From Sneathiella sp. (lineage in GTDB: Bacteria; Pseudomonadota; Alphaproteobacteria; Sneathiellales; Sneathiellaceae): a DNA stretch of 58,598 nt. A program made the translations under genes and the position numbers. Of the stretch, positions 1 to 8,135 are shown piece by piece; positions within the stretch are counted from its first letter, which is position 1, and each line of letters starts with the position of its first letter. The notes below the pieces were generated by a model that was not told the DNA's origin, did not search any database, and saw only the letters and a list, made by a program, of their open reading frames with translations. Location: NCBI GenBank assembly GCA_021741195.1, contig JAIOYL010000003.1, positions 1 to 58,598 of the forward strand, in the 5' to 3' direction.

Positions 1-48
1 ACCGATATTGTTCGCTGATTACAAAAGAGCAATTTAATGGGTTGGGAA

Positions 49-125
49 TGGTGGGCGTAACAAGATTCGAACTTGTGACCTCTGCGATGTCAACACAGCG
101 CTCTAACCAACTGAGCTATACGCCC
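49..125 (-). tRNA. tRNA-Val (anticodon GAC)
   Basis: The minus strand folds into a full cloverleaf: a 7-bp acceptor stem (GGGCGTA/TACGCCC), a D arm with AGCTCAGTTGG, an anticodon arm CTGTG/CGCAG enclosing loop TTGACAT, and a T arm with GTTCGAATC. The loop reads anticodon GAC, so valine. The 3' CCA is encoded in the DNA (positions 49-51). It lies downstream of cpdR on the same strand and has its own promoter-like sequence. Confidence 0.97.
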
Positions 126-160
126 TCTCGTATATTTGTAAATACGGCAGGAACTGGCCA

Positions 161-189
161 CTTATAATCTGCGGGGAAGGTCATTGCAA
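161..189 (-). promoter_or_regulatory. Probable sigma70-type promoter of tRNA-Val
   Basis: On the minus strand a TTGCAA (-35, 184-189) is separated by exactly 17 bp from TATAAG (-10, 161-166). This puts the start point about 30 bp before the mature tRNA 5' end. The elements and spacing are seen directly; promoter activity is inferred. Confidence 0.5.
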
Positions 190-229
190 GCCCAAACTGG
201 GCGAGAGTAATGAAATGAAAAGGACGACT

Positions 230-607
230 TCAGCCTTTCGACGCCGTCTTGTCCAGAAGGGCATTTTTGACGGCTTCCACCAGGGAATTAAGATGAAAGG
301 GCTTGGAGAGAACTTTGCTTACGCCATTGACGGTTTCAAGCGCCTCCATCGCCACGGCGGAAAACCCGGTAATGAAAATAACCGGCAAATCCGGCTCCTT
401 TTCCTTGGCGATGCGGGCGAGCTCTATACCGTTCATCCCGGGCATCACGATATCCGAGATCAACAAATCCACCTGCCCGGTTCCGAGAACCGGTAGCGCA
501 TCTTCCCCGTCGCTGAAGGCAATAACTTCATGACCGGCATTTTCAAGACTGCGAGCCAGAAAGGGCCGCAAATGTTCATCATCTTCTGCAAGCAATATGC
601 GGGCCAT
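230..607 (-). CDS. cpdR: CpdR-type single-domain response regulator
   Basis: This 125-residue protein is a lone receiver domain with no output domain. It has the acidic pair E8/D9/D10, the phospho-acceptor D52 in SDIVMPGMNG, T80 and K102. The ending LSKPFHLNSLV is the signature I associate with CpdR. In Caulobacter and rhizobia CpdR sits at the end of the CckA-ChpT relay and, when unphosphorylated, sends ClpXP to the pole to degrade CtrA and other substrates. The neighbour across the divergent promoter region is N-formylglutamate amidohydrolase, a pairing common in alphaproteobacteria. The domain is certain; the CpdR assignment is strong by motif and context. Confidence 0.9.
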   Translation of the reverse strand: MARILLAEDDEHLRPFLARSLENAGHEVIAFSDGEDALPVLGTGQVDLLISDIVMPGMNGIELARIAKEKEPDLPVIFITGFSAVAMEALETVNGVSKVLSKPFHLNSLVEAVKNALLDKTASKG

Positions 608-732
608 GGGTAAACTACTTAATTGTCATTCAAATATTTATATGAAATAGACTATACTATTCCAAGATGGCTGGCAAAAATTACGCTGGATAAAAGAATG
701 TCAGTCCGGCGGGCGTAGAAAGCAATCCAACT

Positions 733-1608
733 ATGGCGGCGTTTACAACCCCTGTAAAGATTATATGGCCAAAGGAATGGCACGTTCCTTTCGTTTATTC
801 TTCGCCTCACAGCGGTCGCAATTATCCTGCCGATTTCATCGCAAGTTCGAAACTTGACTTTGCCAAACTTCGCCAATCAGAGGATTTTCTCGTCGACGTC
901 TTATTTGCAGGTGCCCCCGCAGCCGGCGCACCATTGCTTTGTGCGGAATTTCCTCGCTCCTATTGCGATGCCAACCGGGAAGCCTTTGAACTCGACCCAC
1001 ATATGTACAAAACGCCCCTCCCCGATTACGTGATGACTACGAGCCCCCGGCTTACCAGTGGAATTGGAACCATTCCAAAAGTCGTTGGCGCCGGACAGGA
1101 GATTTATGCGGACAAGCTTGATTTTACTGAGGCGCAGCAACGCATTAATGAATGCTATTTTCCCTACCATTACGCGCTGAGACAGCTTCTGGAGGAAGGC
1201 CTGAAGCGATTCGGTGTCGTTTATCTGCTGGATTGCCACTCCATGCCCTCCCTGCAACGACTATCGGGGACTGGCCGGATTGGAAAAGCGCCAAATCGGC
1301 CGGATATTGTTCTTGGTAATCGCTATGGCACATCCTGTGGGCCACAGATGTTCTCTTCGGCCATTGCGAGACTGGAGGCGTTCGGTTATCAGGTCGGGCA
1401 AAACTCCCCTTATGCCGGGGGCTTCATCACCGCGCATTATGGCAAACCGGACAAAAATGTTCATGCCCTTCAAATCGAAATAAACAGGAGCCTGTATATG
1501 GACCAGAAGATGCTCACCCCGACGACCGGTTTCGAAAAACTACAGGCGAATATCTGCAGCTTTATCGACGAAATGAGTCAGGATGACAGCTCGCTGTTGA
1601 GCGCGTAA
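733..1608 (+). CDS. N-formylglutamate amidohydrolase family protein
   Basis: A 291-residue zinc hydrolase of the N-formylglutamate amidohydrolase family. The family hydrolyses N-formyl-L-glutamate to formate and glutamate, the last step of one histidine degradation route. Family features visible are the N-terminal SSPHSGRNYP, the EDFLVD segment, the CDANREAFELDP block, LLDCHSMPS in the middle, and the C-terminal YGKPDKNVHALQIEINRS. No hut genes are nearby, so a role in histidine use is not shown; the conserved neighbour is cpdR, divergent. The stop is 5 bp before the next gene, so the two are probably co-transcribed. No strong ribosome binding site precedes the ATG. Confidence 0.87.
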   Translation: MAAFTTPVKIIWPKEWHVPFVYSSPHSGRNYPADFIASSKLDFAKLRQSEDFLVDVLFAGAPAAGAPLLCAEFPRSYCDANREAFELDPHMYKTPLPDYVMTTSPRLTSGIGTIPKVVGAGQEIYADKLDFTEAQQRINECYFPYHYALRQLLEEGLKRFGVVYLLDCHSMPSLQRLSGTGRIGKAPNRPDIVLGNRYGTSCGPQMFSSAIARLEAFGYQVGQNSPYAGGFITAHYGKPDKNVHALQIEINRSLYMDQKMLTPTTGFEKLQANICSFIDEMSQDDSSLLSA

Positions 1609-1613
1609 CGACA

Positions 1614-2135
1614 ATGGCGACAAACACCGAGATTCTTGTACGCCCGTCAACCTCCCATGATATTGCAGCGATTACCGAAATTTACGGTGCAAGCGTCATG
1701 ACCGGCCTGGGAACCTTCGAAATTGTGGCCCCTGACAGCACGGAAATGACGGCAAGGCGCAACAACATTCTCCAGCAACAACTCCCCTATCTCGTCGCGG
1801 AGCAAGACAGCATCCTTCTGGGGTTTGCCTACGCCGGGGCCTACCGTCCTCGTCCTGCCTATCGCCATACGGTCGAGAATTCGGTATATGTCGGAGCCGA
1901 GGCGCGCGCGAAAGGCATTGGTAAAGCCCTTCTCTCTCAGCTTATTGTTGAATGCAAAGAAGTGGGAAAAAAGCAGATGATAGCGGTTATCGGGGATTCC
2001 GGCAACCGCAGCTCGATCGCCTTGCATCGGTCGCTGGGTTTTCGATTTGTCGGCGTGCTCGAAAATGTCGGATTCAAGTTTGACCGCTGGGTTGACACGG
2101 TCATTATGCAAAAAAACCTGGAAATAGAAGAATAA
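1614..2135 (+). CDS. GNAT N-acetyltransferase, phosphinothricin/methionine-sulfoximine type
   Basis: A 173-residue single GNAT domain. The start RPSTSHDIAAITEIYGASV and the middle ENSVYVGAEARAKGIGKALL (with the acetyl-CoA-binding R-x-x-G-x-G/A motif) match the Pat/MnaT branch, which acetylates amino-acid analogues such as phosphinothricin, methionine sulfoximine or sulfone. Residues GNRSSIALHRSLGF and the aromatic VDTVIMQKNL ending fit that branch too. It starts 5 bp after the N-formylglutamate amidohydrolase stop, which suggests one transcript and perhaps a shared amino-acid-derivative theme. The exact substrate cannot be read from sequence. Confidence 0.85.
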   Translation: MATNTEILVRPSTSHDIAAITEIYGASVMTGLGTFEIVAPDSTEMTARRNNILQQQLPYLVAEQDSILLGFAYAGAYRPRPAYRHTVENSVYVGAEARAKGIGKALLSQLIVECKEVGKKQMIAVIGDSGNRSSIALHRSLGFRFVGVLENVGFKFDRWVDTVIMQKNLEIEE

Positions 2136-2182
2136 ATCAAAACTGGCGCATTAATTGCTTCCTGTAGCTCAGGAGAATATGA

Positions 2183-2887
2183 ATGCGAATTTTGATGATA
2201 TCTTTGATTTTGGCTATTGGCATGCTTGGGGCAAACCCGACGCGTGCTGATTTGACTTCACCTAAAACCCCGGAACAGCTGGAGATTTGCGAAAAGGCGG
2301 TAACTGCCGCCGAGCAAAAACACCGCCTTCCCAAACGCCTGCTGGCAGCCCTGTCTCTCACCGAGTCCGGCCATTGGGAAAAATCAACACAGGAAATGAT
2401 TGCCTGGCCATGGACCGTTTATGCCGAAGGCAGGGGACGATATTTGCCGACTAAGGCTGAGGCTATTGACGAAGTAAAGTTGCTGCAGGCCAAGGGTGTT
2501 CAAAACATCGACGTGGGCTGCATGCAGGTCAATCTCTACTACCATCCGGATGCCTTCGAAAATCTTGAGGCGGCACTTGATCCGGAACAGAACGCGCTCT
2601 ACGCGGCGGAACTATTAAAAGAGCTGCAAGCCGAGAGCCGCTCCTGGAATATTGCCATTGCCCATTACCATTCACGCAACAGCAAATTCAATGTTCCCTA
2701 TCGTCAGAAGGTTTTCAAGATCTGGCAGCAGGAACGTCGCAAAGACACCGATGCCCGTATGGCAGCCGCGCGGGAAGAATATCGCTTGCGGCGTGAAAAT
2801 CTGGCCAAGCATATCAAGGAAGCAAGCCAGCGTCGATTTACGCAAGAGAATGCCAGGAAGATGGAGACAAACGCAGACGCCTCCTGA
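2183..2887 (+). CDS. Secreted lytic transglycosylase (SLT domain)
   Basis: A 234-residue protein with a signal peptide (about residues 1-23, ending NPTRA) and a lysozyme-like SLT fold (about 30-180). The catalytic glutamate is in AALSLTESGHW, followed by DVGCMQVNLYYHP and the AIAHYHSRN block typical of family 1 soluble transglycosylases. The family cleaves peptidoglycan glycan strands with 1,6-anhydromuramic acid formation in the periplasm. The C-terminal ~50 residues are charged and predicted helical (many R, E, K). An RBS (AGGAG) precedes the ATG. Convergent with ada, 9 bp apart. Confidence 0.87.
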   Translation: MRILMISLILAIGMLGANPTRADLTSPKTPEQLEICEKAVTAAEQKHRLPKRLLAALSLTESGHWEKSTQEMIAWPWTVYAEGRGRYLPTKAEAIDEVKLLQAKGVQNIDVGCMQVNLYYHPDAFENLEAALDPEQNALYAAELLKELQAESRSWNIAIAHYHSRNSKFNVPYRQKVFKIWQQERRKDTDARMAAAREEYRLRRENLAKHIKEASQRRFTQENARKMETNADAS

Positions 2888-2896
2888 CAGAATTCC

Positions 2897-3955
2897 TTAG
2901 CGTGTCCTTTCCCAGCTACGCAAGGCCTCTTTTCGCTCAAGACCCCAGCGATAGCCATGTAGCTTTCCATCCGTTCCGATGACCCGATGGCACGGCACGA
3001 TCAGGGAGACCGGATTGGTCGCACAGGCGCGGCCCACCGCGCGGGCAGATTTTGGCTGTCCCATTTCCACCGCTATTTCCCCGTAGGTTTTTGTGACACC
3101 CGGCGCAATCTTTAAAAGCTCCTGCCAGACCCGCCTCTGGAAAGCGGTGCCATACATATCAAGCGGGATTTCCGGCAGAGCCGCCGAGGATTGTTCCAGA
3201 AAATCAACAATACGCTTTGCCCAGTCATTCAGCTGCCCGATTTCCGGCGCGATCTCGGCTTTGGGAAATTCCAGACGCAGTTCACTGAGAAGTTCATCCT
3301 TGTCATCCCCAAAGTAAACGGCACAAACACCATTTCGTGTGCCCGCCACCAGCATTCGCCCGAGGAAACAGTCAGCAAAGGCATAGGCAATTTCCGCTCC
3401 CGCCCCGCCCTTCGCATATGAAGCGGGCGTCATGCCAAGGCGGGCATGGGCTTTTTCGTAAAGCCTGCTTGACGATCCATATCCAGCGCCATAGGCGGCG
3501 CCGGAAATACTTTCACCCGCCTGTACGTTCTTCTTGAAGCTGGAAACGCGCCTGTTATCGTAGTAATCAATGGGTGTCACTCCCAGCACTCTCTTGAAGC
3601 TTCGGGAGAGATGGTCCTCGCTGTAACCGGTCTCCTTGGCAAGCCAGGAAACTGACAATTTTTCGCCTGCCCGGGTTTCCATATGTTGCTCAATCAATTT
3701 ACAGATTTGCCGTGTCAGCGACAATCTTGGATCGGCGATTTTTACAAGATCCGGCCGGCAGCGCTTGCAAGGTCGATAGCCCTCCGCCTCAGCTTGTTCC
3801 GGCAAGTCATAGATTTTAATATTTTCGGACTTCGGATTGCGCGCCGGGCAGGAAGGGCGGCAGTAAATACCCGTCGTCTTAACCGCATAAATAAATTTTC
3901 CGTCCTGACGCTCGTCGCGCGTCATTATTGCATTCAGTTTCGTGTCATAGCTCAT
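2897..3955 (-). CDS. ada: Ada: methylphosphotriester/O6-methylguanine-DNA methyltransferase and transcription activator
   Basis: A 352-residue full-length Ada. The N-terminal domain has the four zinc cysteines C32, C36, C63 and C66; C32 is the expected acceptor of methyl from phosphotriesters. An AraC-type helix-turn-helix region follows (about 85-180, with WLAKETGYSEDHLSRSFK). The C-terminal methyltransferase carries the PCHRVIG active site with acceptor C322. In the family, methylated Ada activates alkylation repair genes, usually including itself. No alkB or alkA is adjacent, so it appears as a single-gene unit here. Confidence 0.95.
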   Translation of the reverse strand: MSYDTKLNAIMTRDERQDGKFIYAVKTTGIYCRPSCPARNPKSENIKIYDLPEQAEAEGYRPCKRCRPDLVKIADPRLSLTRQICKLIEQHMETRAGEKLSVSWLAKETGYSEDHLSRSFKRVLGVTPIDYYDNRRVSSFKKNVQAGESISGAAYGAGYGSSSRLYEKAHARLGMTPASYAKGGAGAEIAYAFADCFLGRMLVAGTRNGVCAVYFGDDKDELLSELRLEFPKAEIAPEIGQLNDWAKRIVDFLEQSSAALPEIPLDMYGTAFQRRVWQELLKIAPGVTKTYGEIAVEMGQPKSARAVGRACATNPVSLIVPCHRVIGTDGKLHGYRWGLERKEALRSWERTR

Positions 3956-4057
3956 TATCTCTGCTCCAGCTCAATGCTCGTTGACACGTAACTTAGGTAA
4001 AATATGAAACCCTTCCTATCCGGTTTCCGCGATGATATCTGATAGATCATACTTCAA

Positions 4058-4324
4058 TCAAGTCGAGGTTTCTTCCAACTTAGGGGCTGATTTTTTATCG
4101 TCTTTCTCGGGGTGCTTCCGGCGGATGATGATATCACCGTTTTCATTCATCGTCGGCGCTTCATATTGCGGGATGGATTTTATGAATGCGCCCAGCGCGT
4201 CCATCAGTTTCGCAATCCCCTCGACGGCCAGATCTTCGGGTTTGCTGTCATCAGTTTGCGCCTGCGCCAGGCTGCCCGACGCCAAAAAAAGGACTATTGC
4301 TGATGCGCAGATGATCCGTTTCAT
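4058..4324 (-). CDS. Small secreted protein of unknown function
   Basis: I chose the ATG at 4324 because a strong GGAGGAG lies 6 bp upstream and the protein then starts with a clear signal peptide (MKRIICAS...GSLAQAQ). A longer reading to 4453 would bury this. The precursor is 88 residues. The mature part has a segment ending in ALGAFIKSIPQYEAPTMNEN, then GDIIIRRKHP, and a lysine/glutamate-rich tail. I do not recognise a family by function. It sits alone between ada and a divergent uncharacterised gene. Confidence 0.7.
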   Translation of the reverse strand: MKRIICASAIVLFLASGSLAQAQTDDSKPEDLAVEGIAKLMDALGAFIKSIPQYEAPTMNENGDIIIRRKHPEKDDKKSAPKLEETST

Positions 4325-4470
4325 CTTTTTCTCCTCCGAGAGTTTACCACGTGAAATGTCAAATGATATTCTGTCATTTCCAAAGCGCTTTCGTTCAATT
4401 ACCATAGCATAAAATACATCCATGCCGGCGGAAACAAGAGAAGGGGCACGCAATATTTGATCTCGTTATC

Positions 4471-5328
4471 ATGGTTGACTGGTCAGCCGCCGCCGCTCCC
4501 GGACCGGCAAAGCCCTCACCGGACCGGTGCTGGATTGCCTGGGCATCAAACGGTAAACGGCCTGATGCGGAGTATTTTCGGACCCGCGCGGCTTGTATGG
4601 CCCGGATAGGTGAGTTGCTCTCCACCAATCAAGGCCGTGCGTTTGTCGGCCTTGATTTTCCCTTCGGTTATCCCGCTGGGAGCGGCCTCGGCGGCGGAAG
4701 AATTGCTGCGGCGACGATTGCGTTGGACCTTGCTTCCGATGAACTTGATGCAAACAACCCCTTCGAAGTCGCCGCGCTTCTCAATAGCCAGATTTCCTCT
4801 CAAGCGGGTCCCTTCTGGGGTTGCCCTGTTTCATCGCAATCGGAACATCTCACCGCAAAGAAACCTCCGTTCCTACATAAGGCTTTTAGGGAATGGCGGA
4901 TTGTTGAAAAATACCTCCGCGATGAGAAGAAAGAACACTCTATTTCAGCTGTCTGGAAGTTGTATACAACAGGCTCGGTTGGCAGTCAGAGCCTGACCGG
5001 ACTTAAAGAGCTTAATGATCTTTCCCGCCGCCCGGATATCGCACACCGTATAAAATTCTGGCCGTTCGAGACGGGCTGGGACAGGGACCTCGACGGAATT
5101 ATACTTACGGAAATCTGGCCGAGCCTTCACGACCTGACTTCCTATCGTCATCCGATCAAGGACGCCCGGCAGGTTTTGGCCTGCCGGGATTGGTTGCTGG
5201 AGAAAATAGGCGATGGAACAGCATGCAACCTCTTTGCGGCACCAGGGTGGCTTAGTACGGAGGATGAAAAAAAATGCCGACTGGAAGAAGGTTGGGTTTT
5301 AGGGGTTGGACAGGAATTCCGCGAATAA
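4471..5328 (+). CDS. Conserved protein of unknown function with VDWSA and GLDFPFGYP motifs
   Basis: A 285-residue soluble protein. Its most striking segments are VDWSA at the very N-terminus and GLDFPFGYP near residue 60, an arrangement recalling DUF429-like RNase H-fold proteins that use acidic residues on early strands; this is only a resemblance by eye. Other notable segments are GCPVSSQSEHL, the VGSQSLTGLKEL region, and a WPFETGWD stretch. Related alphaproteobacterial proteins carry inconsistent names in my memory, so I assign no function. The 3' end overlaps the convergent tRNA nucleotidyltransferase gene by 30 bp. Confidence 0.75.
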   Translation: MVDWSAAAAPGPAKPSPDRCWIAWASNGKRPDAEYFRTRAACMARIGELLSTNQGRAFVGLDFPFGYPAGSGLGGGRIAAATIALDLASDELDANNPFEVAALLNSQISSQAGPFWGCPVSSQSEHLTAKKPPFLHKAFREWRIVEKYLRDEKKEHSISAVWKLYTTGSVGSQSLTGLKELNDLSRRPDIAHRIKFWPFETGWDRDLDGIILTEIWPSLHDLTSYRHPIKDARQVLACRDWLLEKIGDGTACNLFAAPGWLSTEDEKKCRLEEGWVLGVGQEFRE

Positions 5329-6516
5329 ATCCGCCTTCGACATTTTGAAGCCCGAGGACACCCAGCGCTTTTCCATTGCCTTTAAAGCCGTCCCCAGTTT
5401 TTCCCCTTCGGCAAACCCATGCGCAAGCAAATCCGCACCAGTTACCGGAAATTTAGGCTTTTTCCAGGAAGCGGCATGCACCAGAAAGTTACTCAAATCA
5501 TGATCGGAGCCGAGCTTCGCCCAGAGCAGGATCGTCTGGTCGATAAAGCCCTCCGCTCCAAGGTGATAAAGCGCTTCATCCCGTTCAGGTTTCGACATAT
5601 TCTCAGCCACATCCCTGCCGCACATACGCGCAAGCCGAAAATTCTGTTTGTTGGAAAATCGTAGCTTTTCTGCAAGGTTTAGGACCTCTCCCCCGGCCCC
5701 TCCCATCAAGGCGGCAAACCGTTGCAGGGCATCCGTTTCAACCTTTAAAGACAGGAGCGCCTTAAACCGTTGAAGATCGTGCGCAGATCCGGTCGCTGCG
5801 GTGAGAACGCCTGTCTCCTCCATAAGTTCAAGTGCCGGTACGGGGTTTGTTGTCCCCAACAGCAAAAGGAGCTCTTTTTGAACACGCTCCGCCGAGAGAT
5901 TGCCAAGCTCGTCCGCCGCGCGCTTGCAGGCCTTAATCGCATTCTTGTCCGGATTGTTGTCCCCAAAGCGCGCATAGAACCTGAAATAGCGCAAAACTCT
6001 AAGCCGGTCCTCGCGAATTCGGTCATTCGCGTTACCAATAAAGCGTACATGCCGCGCCTTTAGATCCCTGAGCCCGCCCACAGGATCGATCAGTTCTCCC
6101 CTGGGATCGAGATAAAGCGCGTTGAATGTGAAATCCCGGCGACCCGCATCTTGCTCCCAGTCATGGGTGAAGGCGATATCCGCGTGACGGCCATGCCCCA
6201 CCAGATCGACACGCAAGGTTGTGATCTCGAAATGCCGCTTTCCGGTAACGGCGGTGATGGTGCCGTGATCGAGGCCCGTCGGAAGCGCCGTAATGCCCGC
6301 CCGCTCCAACCCCTGAATGACGCCGCCCGGCAGAAGATCGGTGGCGATATCGACATCCACCGTCGGCAAGCCGAGCAGGGCATCGCGAACGCATCCTCCA
6401 ACAAACCGGACTGTTCCGCCCTCCGCATTGAGAGCTTCTATCACCGCTATTGTCTCGGGCCACGACCGCCAAGGTGGAGGGTTTTGCCGGATATCGACCA
6501 ATACGCCTTCTCTCAT
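5299..6516 (-). CDS. cca: tRNA nucleotidyltransferase / poly(A) polymerase family (CCA-adding)
   Basis: A class II nucleotidyltransferase. The head has GGCVRDALLGLP, the DVDIAT metal site (D-x-D), GLDHGTITA and RRDFTFNALY. The neck motif NDRIREDRLRVLRYFRFYARF and the ERVQKELL segment follow. The family adds or repairs the 3' CCA end of tRNAs, though some members are A-adding only. I start at the ATG at 6516 (405 residues), 10 bp after the DUF6111 stop; the longer reading to 6630 would overlap that gene by about 100 bp. It is last in a four-gene operon. The tRNA-Val in this window encodes its own CCA, so the role here would be repair. Confidence 0.9.
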   Translation of the reverse strand: MREGVLVDIRQNPPPWRSWPETIAVIEALNAEGGTVRFVGGCVRDALLGLPTVDVDIATDLLPGGVIQGLERAGITALPTGLDHGTITAVTGKRHFEITTLRVDLVGHGRHADIAFTHDWEQDAGRRDFTFNALYLDPRGELIDPVGGLRDLKARHVRFIGNANDRIREDRLRVLRYFRFYARFGDNNPDKNAIKACKRAADELGNLSAERVQKELLLLLGTTNPVPALELMEETGVLTAATGSAHDLQRFKALLSLKVETDALQRFAALMGGAGGEVLNLAEKLRFSNKQNFRLARMCGRDVAENMSKPERDEALYHLGAEGFIDQTILLWAKLGSDHDLSNFLVHAASWKKPKFPVTGADLLAHGFAEGEKLGTALKAMEKRWVSSGFKMSKADLFAEFLSNP

Positions 6517-6526
6517 TGCCAAGGCG

Positions 6527-6808
6527 TCACTCTTTCTTTTCAGCGGGAACGACCTGCGAGTCGATAACCTTGCCATCTTCAAAACGCGGCGGAACGTAGA
6601 CTGTGCCCTCGCGCGGCTCACCGCTAACAATTCCTAAAATGATCAGGCTCACAGCCATTAGAAGTAATCCGGTTACCGTAGCGATCGCGATTGAGTTCCG
6701 GCCCCAAGCCTTGTCACCACCGGCTTTCGAGTTGAAATACAGATACACGCCATAGACAACGAAAGGGAAAATAAGAGGTATAATATAAAATAGGATTGCC
6801 CTGATCAT
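6527..6808 (-). CDS. DUF6111 family membrane protein
   Basis: A 93-residue protein with two membrane segments (about 5-26 and 41-64) and a proline-rich, charged C-terminal tail. The pattern MIRAILFYIIPLIFPFVVYGVYLY is what I know as DUF6111, a family restricted to alphaproteobacteria. No function is known to me. It overlaps the upstream Nudix gene by 4 bp and precedes cca by 10 bp, so all are on one transcript. Confidence 0.8.
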   Translation of the reverse strand: MIRAILFYIIPLIFPFVVYGVYLYFNSKAGGDKAWGRNSIAIATVTGLLLMAVSLIILGIVSGEPREGTVYVPPRFEDGKVIDSQVVPAEKKE

Positions 6809-7458
6809 TTAATGAGTATCCGTTCTGACAAATCTTTTATCATCCCCGCCGTTGCGCCCCAGATATAATAGTCACCAAACGGGATGGCATACCAAAATCT
6901 TTCGACGCCGTTGTGAAATCCACTATGTTTCTTGCGGTTTTGCTGATCGAGCAGGAAATCAAGTGGCACTTCAAAGATTTCCGAAACCTCGCCGGCTTCC
7001 GGCTTCAAAGTAAACGAAGGCTTCACAAGCCCGACAACCGGCGTGACGGAATAGCGGGTGATCGTAATATAAGTATTCAGCGATCCGACGACTTCGACCA
7101 GGCCTGGATCAAGCGAAATTTCCTCGCGGGACTCTCGCAAAGCTGTTGCGACCGCCGATGCATCTCCTTCATCCGCCCGGCCGCCCGGAAAGCTGATCTG
7201 GCCCGCATGTTTTGCAAGATGCGTTGCGCGGCGGGTCAGAATGACGGTGGGGCCCTCCTGACGGAGAACTATCGGGACCAGAACGGCTGCCGGTGTATAG
7301 ATATCTTCATGGAGTGGGGCGCTCGCGGGATTAAGATCGTGGTCCCCCCGAAACCTTCCCTCCAGATTAAGCGCCGGAGAAATTTCCGTTGGTACGGGTC
7401 CGAGCCCCTTGCGCAATCTTTCCGTCAGTTCCTGCTCTTTACTCTTCAAAAATGTCAT
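6805..7458 (-). CDS. Nudix hydrolase, CoA pyrophosphatase type
   Basis: A 217-residue Nudix protein. The Nudix box begins at GGRADEGDASAVATALRESR and continues EEISLDP, giving the G-x5-E-x7-R-E-x-x-E-E pattern. The upstream segment ILTRRATHLAKHAGQISFPGG is the extended motif of the CoA pyrophosphatase subfamily (NudL, YeaB), which splits CoA into 3',5'-ADP and phosphopantetheine. It overlaps both neighbours (DUF1285 by 20 bp, DUF6111 by 4 bp), showing tight coupling in the operon DUF1285 - Nudix - DUF6111 - cca. Confidence 0.88.
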   Translation of the reverse strand: MTFLKSKEQELTERLRKGLGPVPTEISPALNLEGRFRGDHDLNPASAPLHEDIYTPAAVLVPIVLRQEGPTVILTRRATHLAKHAGQISFPGGRADEGDASAVATALRESREEISLDPGLVEVVGSLNTYITITRYSVTPVVGLVKPSFTLKPEAGEVSEIFEVPLDFLLDQQNRKKHSGFHNGVERFWYAIPFGDYYIWGATAGMIKDLSERILIK

Positions 7459-8023
7459 TCACCGACCCAAGCTCAAAAAACTGGCCGCTACTCCAAAACC
7501 CGAAGCGGGCCTCCCCACTTATATTTTCTTCACCGGCCAAATTTACAAGATCATAGAAAACCGAACGTGCGATCAGTGCTTCAAGATTACCTCTTACAAG
7601 AATATACGGGGAAGGCTCCTTCGTTTTCGGATCAATTTCAAGCCGAAAGGGATGCTCTGCGTCCATGATCACGAAATCGTCAACATTCGTCCGGAAACTG
7701 ATAATACGATTCCGGCCCTTCCCCTCATGGAACATTTCCACGGCCAGAAAAGGCGCGTCATCAACCGTAATACCTATTTTTTCGGCGGGAGTAACAAGAT
7801 AGTATTTTCCGTCCGGATCGAGCCGGATGACCCCGGAAAACAGCTTTACCAGCGGTTTTCGGCCAATCGGCGATCCCAAGTAATACCAGGTCCCATCGCG
7901 TGCGATACGCATGTCGAGATCCCCACAGAAATCAGGGTTCCACAGATGCACGGGCGGATGTTTTTGCCCCTTTATCTGCTTGAGTATCGCACCTAAGCCG
8001 TCTCCTGTTTCTCCTGATGTCAT
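7439..8023 (-). CDS. DUF1285 family protein
   Basis: I start at the ATG at 8023 (194 residues); the further upstream reading has an unlikely hydrophobic leader. The segments PPVHLWNPDFCGDLDMRI, GTWYYLGSPIGRKPLVKLFS and DGKYYLVTPAEKIGI are the DUF1285 signature. The fold known for this family is two small beta domains; no enzymatic function is established to my knowledge. It is the first gene of the minus-strand operon and is divergent from moxR across 112 bp, so the two operons probably share a regulatory region. Confidence 0.85.
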   Translation of the reverse strand: MTSGETGDGLGAILKQIKGQKHPPVHLWNPDFCGDLDMRIARDGTWYYLGSPIGRKPLVKLFSGVIRLDPDGKYYLVTPAEKIGITVDDAPFLAVEMFHEGKGRNRIISFRTNVDDFVIMDAEHPFRLEIDPKTKEPSPYILVRGNLEALIARSVFYDLVNLAGEENISGEARFGFWSSGQFFELGSVNDIFEE

Positions 8024-8135
8024 AATTTTGGCCTTAATCACATATATTTTGATACTATATCTAGGATATCCGCGGAAGACTACCAAGTTGGTTTAGCGAG
8101 ATTAGCCGTTTTTTCACTCATAACAACAGGGTCCC

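Noticed and set aside
190-202. Hairpin GCCCA-AAC-TGGGC after cpdR as a terminator
   Set aside because: The stem is only 5 bp and no T-run follows on the minus strand; part of the region is better read as the tRNA promoter.
619-633. CtrA-like box TTAA-N7-TCAA upstream of cpdR
   Set aside because: It has one mismatch and ends only 12 bp from the cpdR start codon, which leaves no room for a promoter downstream of a CtrA activator site; the region is AT-rich so chance matches are likely.
1647-2111. Long open frame antisense to the GNAT gene
   Set aside because: It is a shadow of a well-conserved acetyltransferase and shows no family features or ribosome site; other long antisense frames (for example 29336-30358 and 52276-53127) were dropped for the same reason.
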